Origin: Chloroflexota bacterium
GTDB lineage: Bacteria > Chloroflexota > UBA6077 > JACQUR01
Reading direction: 5' to 3'
DNA: 5,376 bases
NCBI GenBank assembly: GCA_016210245.1
Contig: JACQUR010000300.1
Coordinates: forward strand, 1 to 5,376
Both the position numbers and the translations under genes were made by a program. Below the pieces are notes generated by a model. It did not search any database. It was not told the DNA's origin and was given only the letters and a program-made list of their open reading frames with translations. Of this stretch, positions 1-4,987 are shown in pieces (position 1 is the first letter of the stretch; every line of letters starts with the position of its first letter).

Positions 1-14
1 GAGTAGAGGACCTC

Positions 15-45
15 ACTCAGCACTCAGGACTCAGCACTCAGCACT
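15..45. repeat. 7-bp tandem repeat (ACTCAGC)n overlapping a stop codon
   Basis: Four consecutive heptads (ACTCAGC, ACTCAGG, ACTCAGC, ACTCAGC) plus three bases of a fifth. On the minus strand each unit reads GCTGAGT or a variant containing TGA. Because 7 is not a multiple of 3, the array places TGA in all three minus-strand frames within about 21 bp. The stop of the kinase-like gene (24-26) is one of these, and its last residues, VLSAES, are repeat-encoded. The unit resembles those inside the palindrome at 755-826. The array may continue past the window edge. Confidence 0.9.
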
Positions 46-614
46 GTCCTGGCCCGCCGCGGCGTCGGCGCCCCGGGAGCCGAGGGATGGGGCGGAGTGG
101 CAAACCCATCCTCGTCCCCCTCCGCGCTGCTCGCGGTGTGGAGGGGCAGCGGCTCGTCCAGGATGGTCAGACCGGCCTGGGCCCGGCTATGGCGGATCGT
201 CTCGTAGAGGTGGCGCAGGATGACCGACATCTCGTGGCAGGAGGCAACCATCTGCTCCAGGTAGTAGCGGTGGTCCTTCTGGTTGGTGCTGCCGCGCTGG
301 AGCCACTGGGCATAGGCCATGACCACGGTGAGAGGCTGAGCGAGTTCGTGGGCGGCCGCCTCGGCCGTGCGCAAGCTGGCCTCGCGCTCCGCGTTGCGGC
401 GCTCGATCCGAAGAAGCCGCTGGCGGGTAGCGCGCTCGTAGGCCACGATGAGCGCGGTCGAGCCCAGGCCGAACAGCCAGACCGCCAGCAGCAGGCTCGC
501 CACCTGGCCCAACCCCACCAGGCCAGCCGGCTCGCTCTGCAGCACGATCACGGCCGCGGAGAGCAGACACAGGCTGACCAGGCTGCAGATCCAGGCGAAC
601 TTGAAGCTTCCCAT
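24..614 (-). CDS. Membrane protein with histidine-kinase DHp (HisKA-like) segment, no ATPase domain
   Basis: A 196-residue protein. Two hydrophobic helices lie near residues 7-27 and 33-58, followed by a basic, charged stretch (59-82) that looks like a cytoplasmic linker. Residues 82-141 look like a HisKA dimerisation/phosphoacceptor hairpin: the H-box-like HELAQPLTVVMAYAQWL places the candidate phosphoaccepting His at 89, and a second helix spans about 113-141. The HExxQPL form resembles the HELNQPL type of FixL- and DctB-like kinases. No N, G1 or G2 box of an HATPase follows; the last 55 residues are a Pro/Ala/acidic tail ending in the heptad repeat. The start ATG at 614 is chosen because GGAG (621-624) sits 6 nt upstream and the first helix follows at once. 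A candidate promoter lies about 50 bp upstream. Full kinases need about 120 more residues, so this is a truncated kinase, a phosphotransfer or docking protein, or a split kinase whose ATPase is elsewhere. Membrane topology is inferred. Confidence 0.8.
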   Translation of the reverse strand: MGSFKFAWICSLVSLCLLSAAVIVLQSEPAGLVGLGQVASLLLAVWLFGLGSTALIVAYERATRQRLLRIERRNAEREASLRTAEAAAHELAQPLTVVMAYAQWLQRGSTNQKDHRYYLEQMVASCHEMSVILRHLYETIRHSRAQAGLTILDEPLPLHTASSAEGDEDGFATPPHPSAPGAPTPRRARTVLSAES

Positions 615-663
615 TCCCTGCTCCGCGCTGTCGCGCGCCAGGACGACCGATCGACACCCGTCT

Positions 664-690
664 ATTGTACTCGGCGTTGCCGGGAAGCAA
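664..690 (-). promoter_or_regulatory. Candidate promoter of the kinase-like gene
   Basis: On the minus strand a TACAAT -10-like hexamer (669-664) stands out as an AT-rich patch in GC-rich surroundings. A TTGCTT -35-like hexamer occupies 690-685, giving a 15-bp spacer, which is short; reading TTTGCT at 691-686 gives 16 bp. Transcription would start near 657, giving a leader of about 40 nt before the ATG at 614. It lies downstream of the large palindrome in the transcription direction, so the kinase-like gene can probably be expressed apart from the protease gene. Confidence 0.4.
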
Positions 691-729
691 AAGGACGCAG
701 CGCGGCCCAAAGCAGGCAATGTGGGCAGA

Positions 730-871
730 CCGGTTGGAGGTTGGAGGGAGGAACCAGGACTGAGCGATGAGCGATGGGGACTGAGTGGGACCCCACTCAG
801 TCCCCATCGCTCATCGCTCAGTCCTGAACTTGGAGGGAGCGCACTCCCTCCAACCTTCAACCGGCAACCGG
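730..871. repeat. Nested mirror-image repeat built of 7-bp units
   Basis: The outer arms are 730-750 and 844-864 (20 of 21 bases pair). Read on the plus strand, the right side is four heptads, CTCCCTC-CAACCTT-CAACCGG-CAACCGG (844-871). The left arm is the reverse complement of CTCCCTC-CAACCTC-CAACCGG. Inside sits the perfect palindrome at 755-826. A second small hairpin on the right, TTGGAGGGAG (830-839) against 844-853 with a 4-nt loop, repeats left-arm sequence. The structure fills most of the gap between the protease and kinase-like genes, and its right end runs into the protease coding sequence, providing its stop and final residues. No T-tract follows, so it is not a classical intrinsic terminator, though the transcript could still fold strongly. 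Confidence 0.9.
755..826. repeat. Perfect palindrome, two 35-bp arms with a 2-bp centre
   Basis: Bases 755-789 are the exact reverse complement of 792-826, separated only by AC at 790-791. Each arm is five heptads, on the left about AGGACTG, AGCGATG, AGCGATG, GGGACTG, AGTGGGA. The first flanking pair (754/827) does not match. Such a sequence can extrude as a cruciform in DNA or form a long hairpin in RNA transcribed from either strand. It could act as a transcription barrier between the protease and kinase-like genes or protect the 3' end of the protease mRNA; both are inferences. Confidence 0.95.
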
Positions 872-3016
872 GCTGAGGCGTGGGTGCGCGGCCAGACGCA
901 GGTGACTCAGCCGCTCCAGCTCGCCGGCGCGTCCGCAGTAGCCGGCTAGCAGGTCGCGGAAGTCGGCCGCGTTGAACGCCAGCAGCTCCGTCGGCTCGAG
1001 CGCGCGGACCGTCGCGGTGCGCGGCACGTTCAGCAGCAGCGCGATCTCGCCGAACGCCTCCCCCGGCCCCAGCGTGGCCAGCACCTCGCCGTCCCGCACC
1101 ACCTCCACCGCCCCCGCCCGCACCACGTAGAAGCGGTCGCCCGGCTTGCCCTGGCGCACGATCGCCTCGCCCGCCGCGACCGAGAGCGGAACCAGTCGCG
1201 CCAGCAGCAGGTCCAGCTCGACCGACGAGAGGCCGCGGAAGAGCGGCATCTCGGCCACGCTGGCGCGGTAGGCCAGCGCTGCCTCCAGCCGTGCCCGCGT
1301 GGCGAGGTCGTAAGCCAGCGTCGTTCGGAACACCGCCTGATCGAGCCAGAAGACCCGGGCCCGCTCCACAGCCAACACGGTCGCCGCCCGGGGGGCGTCG
1401 TTCAGCAGCGCCCGCTCGCCAAAGTAGTCCCCGCGCTCCAGCCGCGCCACCGGCTGCCCGTCCACCAGCACCTCGAACGCGCCGTGGGCGATCACGTAGA
1501 ACCGATCGCCGGGCTCGCCCTGGCGTACCACCTCGGTTCCCGCGGCCACATCCTGGGCGCGCATCGCCCGCGCCACGTCCAGCAGGCGCGCCTCGGGCAA
1601 CTCCGACCAGAGAGGCACCGCCCGCAGGGCGGCCAGCGCCTCGCCGTGGCGGCGCGCGGCCGCGCGTGCCTCCAGCCAGGCGATCCTCAAGCTGGCCTGC
1701 TCGGCCAGCCGCCTGACCAGCCCCCACAGAGCCAGCGCTGGTGGGGTGAGCAGCAGCAGCGCCACGACCAGGAGCGCCCACTCGACCAGTGGCCCTCCGC
1801 CCAACCATGCCTCCCGCACCGTTGGCCAGAGCCGCAGCTCCCAGAAACGCACGGCCAGGACGAGCGCGAGCGCTGACCACGCGGCTGAGGCCAGCCCGAA
1901 CAGGGCGAAGAAGCGCTCCTCGCCCGTGAGCTGCCGCCGCCGCCAGAGCTTGGCCCACAGCGGTCCGCGCACGAAGCCCAGCGCCCGCGCTCGCAGCATG
2001 GGCCGCTCCACCAGGTCCACCAGCAGGTAGTAGCCGTCCAGTTCCAGGAGCGGGTTGAAGTTCAGCAGGTTGTCCACCAGGAACACGAAGCTCCCGGCGA
2101 AGAGGACCGCACCCACCGGGCTCTCTGGCAGCAGCAGCACCACCAGGGCGCACACGCCGCCGAGGACCAACCCGGTCCAGGGGCCGGCGAAGGATGCCAG
2201 CAGCCGCAGCCGGCGCGGGGACATCCACACGTCGGTCGTGTCCACGTATGCCGTCGGGAGGCCGTAGTAGAGCATGAGCCCGGCCCGGCGAACGGACCGC
2301 CCGGCGTGCTTGACGGCCAGGGCGTGTCCCAACTCGTGGATCATCAGGGCCAGCACGCCCAGCACCGTGAGCAGGACCAAACCCAGCAGGTACGATGCTC
2401 CAGTTCGGAACAGGTCGTAGCGCTCCCGATAGAGCTCGAGCACGAACAGGACCGGGCCGAGCAGCCCGAGGATCGTCCCCAGCAAGGCAGCCGGGCGCGT
2501 GAAGAACAGCCAGCCCCAGACGCGATACCAGGTCGCCAGCCGGGTGTCCACGTCGCGCAGGGCCACTTCCGACTGGACGAAGGCGCGCACCAGTCGCAGC
2601 AGCAGCCCGCCAGCGCTCGGGCGCCGCAGCCGCGCGCGCAGGGCCGCGTAGGCGTCCACTGGCGGCTCGGTGAGGAAGTGGTGGGACCGCAGCAGCCGCA
2701 CCAGTCCGGCAATGCGCGGCAACGCGAGCACGCCGTGCCGCTGGTAGTACGCCACCACCAGCTCCTTGACCGTGTGCGTGCCATCCATCAGGGGCAGCAG
2801 GTCGAACTCACGCGGGTCCAGCTTCAGGTACGTATTCGCGGCGGGGTTGTGGACCACCACGTACGGCACGCCCGCGCGCGTGGCCTGGTGCGACACTTCC
2901 AGGCCGGCCACGACCCGTGGCTGCTCCTCGATGGGCGAGAGCGCCTGCTTGAGCGCCTCCCACACCGTCAGGGCGAGCGCCGGAGATTGCTGCGCCGTCC
3001 TCGCTGTTGGCGACAT
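857..3016 (-). CDS. M50-family intramembrane metalloprotease with PqqD-like and two cyclic-nucleotide-binding domains
   Basis: A 719-residue protein with four parts. Residues ~35-118 resemble a PqqD-like winged-helix, peptide-binding fold (YVVVHNPAANTYLKLDPREF, then a helical part). Residues ~172-436 form a membrane core of about six helices. HELGH (227-231) gives the two zinc His and the catalytic Glu, and NPLLELDG (321-328) gives the third ligand, Asp327, as in site-2 proteases. Residues ~465-578 and ~588-695 are two cNMP-binding domains. Both keep the phosphate-binding cassette: FGE (532-534) with PRAATV (542-547), and FGE (655-657) with PRTATV (665-670), so both may bind nucleotide. The likely role is cyclic-nucleotide-controlled cleavage of a membrane protein or peptide. 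The start ATG at 3016 follows a G-run (3036-3031) 14 nt upstream, a weak ribosome-binding site; GTG at 3031 is an alternative. The last residues (PVAG) and the stop come from heptad repeats. The domain calls are strong; the substrate and the nucleotide are unknown. Confidence 0.93.
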   Translation of the reverse strand: MSPTARTAQQSPALALTVWEALKQALSPIEEQPRVVAGLEVSHQATRAGVPYVVVHNPAANTYLKLDPREFDLLPLMDGTHTVKELVVAYYQRHGVLALPRIAGLVRLLRSHHFLTEPPVDAYAALRARLRRPSAGGLLLRLVRAFVQSEVALRDVDTRLATWYRVWGWLFFTRPAALLGTILGLLGPVLFVLELYRERYDLFRTGASYLLGLVLLTVLGVLALMIHELGHALAVKHAGRSVRRAGLMLYYGLPTAYVDTTDVWMSPRRLRLLASFAGPWTGLVLGGVCALVVLLLPESPVGAVLFAGSFVFLVDNLLNFNPLLELDGYYLLVDLVERPMLRARALGFVRGPLWAKLWRRRQLTGEERFFALFGLASAAWSALALVLAVRFWELRLWPTVREAWLGGGPLVEWALLVVALLLLTPPALALWGLVRRLAEQASLRIAWLEARAAARRHGEALAALRAVPLWSELPEARLLDVARAMRAQDVAAGTEVVRQGEPGDRFYVIAHGAFEVLVDGQPVARLERGDYFGERALLNDAPRAATVLAVERARVFWLDQAVFRTTLAYDLATRARLEAALAYRASVAEMPLFRGLSSVELDLLLARLVPLSVAAGEAIVRQGKPGDRFYVVRAGAVEVVRDGEVLATLGPGEAFGEIALLLNVPRTATVRALEPTELLAFNAADFRDLLAGYCGRAGELERLSHLRLAAHPRLSPVAG

Positions 3017-3044
3017 GGCGGTCGTGCGCACCCCCCAGATCGTT

Positions 3045-3100
3045 GGAGGCTGGAGGGTGGAGGGTGGAGCTCCGAGCCTCCACCCACCACCCACCACCCC
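3045..3100. repeat. Heptad-built imperfect hairpin in the leader of the protease gene
   Basis: The left side has heptads GGAGGCT, GGAGGGT, GGAGGGT, GGAGCTC (3045-3072). The right side has CCACCCA, CCACCCA, CCACCCC (3080-3100). Bases 3051-3069 pair with 3078-3096 at 17 of 19 positions around an 8-nt loop. Both mismatches are A opposite A (3061/3086 and 3054/3093) and lie exactly 7 bp apart. It lies between the stop of the zinc-protein gene (3118) and the protease start (3016), so it would be in the intercistronic RNA if the two are co-transcribed. It could attenuate, stabilise the RNA or tune translation. No T-tract follows. Confidence 0.85.
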
Positions 3101-3117
3101 CGACGGATCGTCAACTC

Positions 3118-3345
3118 CTACGATAGCTCCCCACCCTGCCGCAGGAACTCCAGGTCGATGGGGTCCGGGCGGATCTTGCACACGCCGCAGTGCAGCGCGT
3201 CCTCCACCGCCAACCCGCGCAGACGCTCGCCCTGCTCCCACGCCTCGAACAGGAACGCCCGCGTGCGCGCGTGGGCCTTGCACACGCCCCGCCCACAGAA
3301 CCGACACACCCCCTCCGCGGCCGCGCCGCACACCCAGCAGCGCAC
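3118..3345 (-). CDS. Small Cys-rich zinc-binding protein
   Basis: A 75-residue soluble protein. Potential metal ligands are C3, C6, C14, C17, C22, H25, C53 and C56, forming CxxC, CxxC, CxxxxCxxH and CxxC motifs. Eight ligands fit two zinc ions in a cross-braced arrangement like B-box or AN1-type fingers; the pairing is inferred. The middle (26-52) is a charged, probably helical segment, and the tail is acidic (DPIDLEFL). GTG at 3345 is chosen because GGGGG (3358-3354) sits 8 nt upstream and the first CxxC follows immediately; no in-frame ATG is available nearby. It precedes the protease gene on the same strand with a 101-bp gap, so the two may be co-transcribed. I recognise the general zinc-finger style but no characterised function; protein-protein or nucleic-acid binding are both possible. 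Confidence 0.75.
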   Translation of the reverse strand: MRCWVCGAAAEGVCRFCGRGVCKAHARTRAFLFEAWEQGERLRGLAVEDALHCGVCKIRPDPIDLEFLRQGGELS

Positions 3346-3360
3346 GGCACTAACCCCCGG

Positions 3361-3416
3361 ACGCGGAGACGCGGAAACGGGGAGACGCGGAAACGCGGAG
3401 ACGCGGAGACGCGGAG
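3361..3416. repeat. 8-bp tandem repeat (ACGCGGAG), seven units
   Basis: Seven contiguous octads: ACGCGGAG, ACGCGGAA, ACGGGGAG, ACGCGGAA, then ACGCGGAG three times, ending before ATAG. It is the only 8-bp array here; the other arrays have 7-bp units. It lies 16 bp upstream of the GTG start of the zinc-protein gene, in its likely leader, and downstream of the MFS stop. The three units nearest the MFS gene are identical and the others diverge by one base each, suggesting growth at one end. Confidence 0.95.
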
Positions 3417-3510
3417 ATAGAAGGGATCATGCTACTCGCCCTCTCTCCCAATCACTGCCCACTACGCATCGCTCGCTGCAGACGGCCTGCTCACCACTGA
3501 CCACTGAGGC
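3417..3510. other. Intergenic spacer between MFS and zinc-protein genes with degenerate heptads
   Basis: No terminator with a T-tract and no convincing promoter was found. Next to the MFS stop are two heptads, CCACTGA CCACTGA (3494-3507). The stretch GCATCGCTCGCTGC (3466-3479) recalls the ATCGCTC units of the palindrome at 755-826, suggesting an eroded member of the same repeat family. A TAGCAT hexamer (minus strand, 3434-3429) might be a -10 element for the zinc-protein gene but has no matching -35. Confidence 0.5.
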
Positions 3511-4761
3511 TCATGCTGGCGCCAGGACCGGGCTGGGCCGCCGGGTGCGGACCAGCAGCGACATGCCGGCCGCCAGCAGGCCGAGCACGCCCCCGGCCAG
3601 GAAGGCGAGCTGGTAGTCGCCCATCCAGACCCGGATCACGCCGCCTCCGACCGCCAGGACCGCGGCCCCGAGCTGGTGCGAGGCGAAGATCCAGCCATAG
3701 ATGCTGCCCATCGAGCCCCGGCCGAAGCGGCGAGCGGTCACCGCTACCGTGGGCGGCACGGTGGCAAACCAGTCCAGCCCGTACACCACCGCGAAGACAG
3801 CCAGGCCGGAGAAGTCGGTCAAGAAGGGCAGCGCGAACAGCGAGAGGCCGCGCAGCCCGTAGATCATAGCCAGCAGCTTGCGCGGGTCGACGCGATCGGT
3901 CAGCCACCCGGCGCCTATGGTGCCCACGAAGTTCATCCCGCCCATCACGCCGAAGGTGGCGGCCGCGGTCATCTCCGGAATGCCGTGGTCGATCGAGTGG
4001 GGGATGAAGTGGGTGCCGATGAGCCCTCCGGAGGTGGCGCCACAGACGAAGTAGGCGCCGGCCAGCAGCCAGAAGTCGGGGGTGCGCAGCGCCCCGAACA
4101 GCGAGATCGCGGGCGCGTCCGGCTGGGCAGCCCTCCTGGCCTCCGCGCCGTCAGCCCCGTAGGGACGCAGGCCGATGTCGGCCGGGTCGTCGCGCATCCA
4201 CAGCAGCACGGGCAGCGCCAGGGCCAGAACGATGGCTACCATCACCACCGAGCCGCCCCGCCAGCCGAAGCCGACGATGATCGCCATCAGCGCGGGCAGG
4301 AACAGGAGCTGCCCGGTGGAATTGGCGCTGCCCAGGAAGCCCAGCACCAGCCCGCGGCGGGCCACGAACCAGCGGCTGGCGACGGTGGCGTAGAGCACCG
4401 AGCTACTGCCGCCCGCGCCCAGGCCGATCAGGATGCCCCAGAGCAGGGTGAGCTGCCAGAGCTGGTTCATGCCCAGCGTGCCGGCCACGCCCAGGACCAG
4501 CAGCACCAGGCTGCCCAGCACCACCTTGCGCGGGCCGAAGCGGTCCATCAGCCAGCCGGAGATGGGCGCTGCCAGGCCGTAGAGCAGCAGGTTGAGGGAG
4601 ATGGCGGCGGAGATGGCGGCCCGGCTCCAGTCGAACTCCGTCTCCAGCGGGACGATGAACACAGTGGTCGACGAGCGGACACCGGACGTGATGAGCACGG
4701 TGATGAACGTGAGCGCCACCACGATCCAGCCGTAATACAGGCGCGACCCGAAACCAGCCAT
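3511..4761 (-). CDS. MFS transporter, monocarboxylate/oxalate-formate antiporter-like
   Basis: A 416-residue protein of normal MFS length with about 12 hydrophobic helices in two halves. The halves are joined by a hydrophilic loop (about 190-220, rich in Asp, Ala and Arg). The opening (YYGWIVVALTFITVLITSGV) and FIVPLETEFDWSRA (35-48) are typical of the monocarboxylate and oxalate/formate branches. The signature loop between helices 2 and 3 is GWLMDRFGPRK (69-79), and its second-half counterpart is GWLTDRVDPRK (285-295). It probably moves an organic acid anion across the inner membrane; the substrate cannot be read from sequence. The ATG at 4761 is favoured by a perfect GGAGGT 7 nt upstream and by the YYGW opening near residue 9. 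An ATG at 4872 would add 37 unlikely residues. It is divergent from a CoA-transferase-family gene, which suggests uptake feeding CoA-linked acid metabolism. Confidence 0.92.
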   Translation of the reverse strand: MAGFGSRLYYGWIVVALTFITVLITSGVRSSTTVFIVPLETEFDWSRAAISAAISLNLLLYGLAAPISGWLMDRFGPRKVVLGSLVLLVLGVAGTLGMNQLWQLTLLWGILIGLGAGGSSSVLYATVASRWFVARRGLVLGFLGSANSTGQLLFLPALMAIIVGFGWRGGSVVMVAIVLALALPVLLWMRDDPADIGLRPYGADGAEARRAAQPDAPAISLFGALRTPDFWLLAGAYFVCGATSGGLIGTHFIPHSIDHGIPEMTAAATFGVMGGMNFVGTIGAGWLTDRVDPRKLLAMIYGLRGLSLFALPFLTDFSGLAVFAVVYGLDWFATVPPTVAVTARRFGRGSMGSIYGWIFASHQLGAAVLAVGGGVIRVWMGDYQLAFLAGGVLGLLAAGMSLLVRTRRPSPVLAPA

Positions 4762-4768
4762 GCGCGCT

Positions 4769-4774
4769 ACCTCC
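4769..4774 (-). promoter_or_regulatory. Shine-Dalgarno site deciding the MFS start
   Basis: GGAGGT on the minus strand, 7 nt before the ATG at 4761. It is the best ribosome-binding site in the window and settles the choice against the upstream ATG at 4872. Confidence 0.85.
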
Positions 4775-4838
4775 GGCGAGCACCTGCCCGGGGGATTGGC
4801 CTGGCAGCGAGTGTGGGTGCCGCACGTCGACCATCCAG

Positions 4839-4870
4839 GGGCGGAACGGAGCCGTCGCTCCGTCCCGCCC
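4839..4870. promoter_or_regulatory. Inverted repeat in the divergent promoter region, possible operator or leader hairpin
   Basis: GGGCGGAACGGAG (4839-4851) pairs with CTCCGTCCCGCCC (4858-4870) at 12 of 13 positions, with one A/C mismatch and a 6-nt centre. Unlike the other inverted repeats it is not made of heptads. It lies between the MFS start and both candidate -10 elements, so it could be a regulator-binding site shared by the two divergent genes, or a hairpin at the 5' end of the MFS transcript. No regulator gene is visible nearby. Confidence 0.55.
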
Positions 4871-4913
4871 ATGATAGCTCACTCGGCCAGATTGGAGAAG
4901 TGGCGGCTATACT
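4871..4913. promoter_or_regulatory. Candidate divergent -10 elements for the MFS and CoA-transferase genes
   Basis: On the plus strand TATACT (4908-4913) is a good -10-like hexamer for the CoA-transferase gene, about 75 bp before its start; no good -35 lies at 16-18 bp. On the minus strand TATCAT (4876-4871) could serve the MFS gene, with only a poor TTCTCC (4899-4894) as -35. These are the AT-richest patches of the spacer, but the matches are weak. Confidence 0.25.
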
Positions 4914-4987
4914 ACTTGCATAGGGCCAGCATCCCGCACCGCACCCACCGTCGATCTCTTTACGCCGAGGTGTATTCGCCCATCGCC

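Noticed and set aside
87..770. Plus-strand open frame opposite the kinase-like gene
   Set aside because: No recognisable domain, and it runs through the repeat region; the minus strand carries the helices and H-box.
755..826. Insertion-sequence terminal repeats or a MITE
   Set aside because: The arms are separated by only 2 bp, no target-site duplication is evident, and no transposase is present. The heptad make-up fits a repeat-derived palindrome better.
755..826. Classical rho-independent terminator of the protease gene
   Set aside because: The stem is far longer than usual and no T-run follows on either strand. A termination or RNA-protecting effect remains possible but is not shown.
615..2228. 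Upstream extension of the kinase-like reading frame to 734 codons
   Set aside because: The extra part is Gly/Ala/Arg-rich shadow translation of the protease gene and spans the palindrome. The ATG at 614 has a Shine-Dalgarno and begins a proper membrane helix.
3361..3416. CRISPR array
   Set aside because: Contiguous 8-bp units without spacers; no cas genes in the window.
2306..3616. Long plus-strand open frame (436 codons) opposite the protease and zinc-protein genes
   Set aside because: It is rich in Gln, His and Arg, has no domain, and crosses two repeat arrays. The opposite strand has clear protease and cNMP motifs, so this is a shadow of GC-rich coding sequence.
4762..4872. ATG at 4872 as the MFS start
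   Set aside because: The 37 added residues are Arg/Gly/Pro-rich, no ribosome-binding site precedes them, and the GGAGGT 7 nt before 4761 favours the shorter protein.
3676..4923. Plus-strand open frame of 415 codons opposite the MFS gene
   Set aside because: Low-complexity Gln/His/Ala/Gly composition with no membrane helices or motifs; it is antisense to a well-supported transporter.
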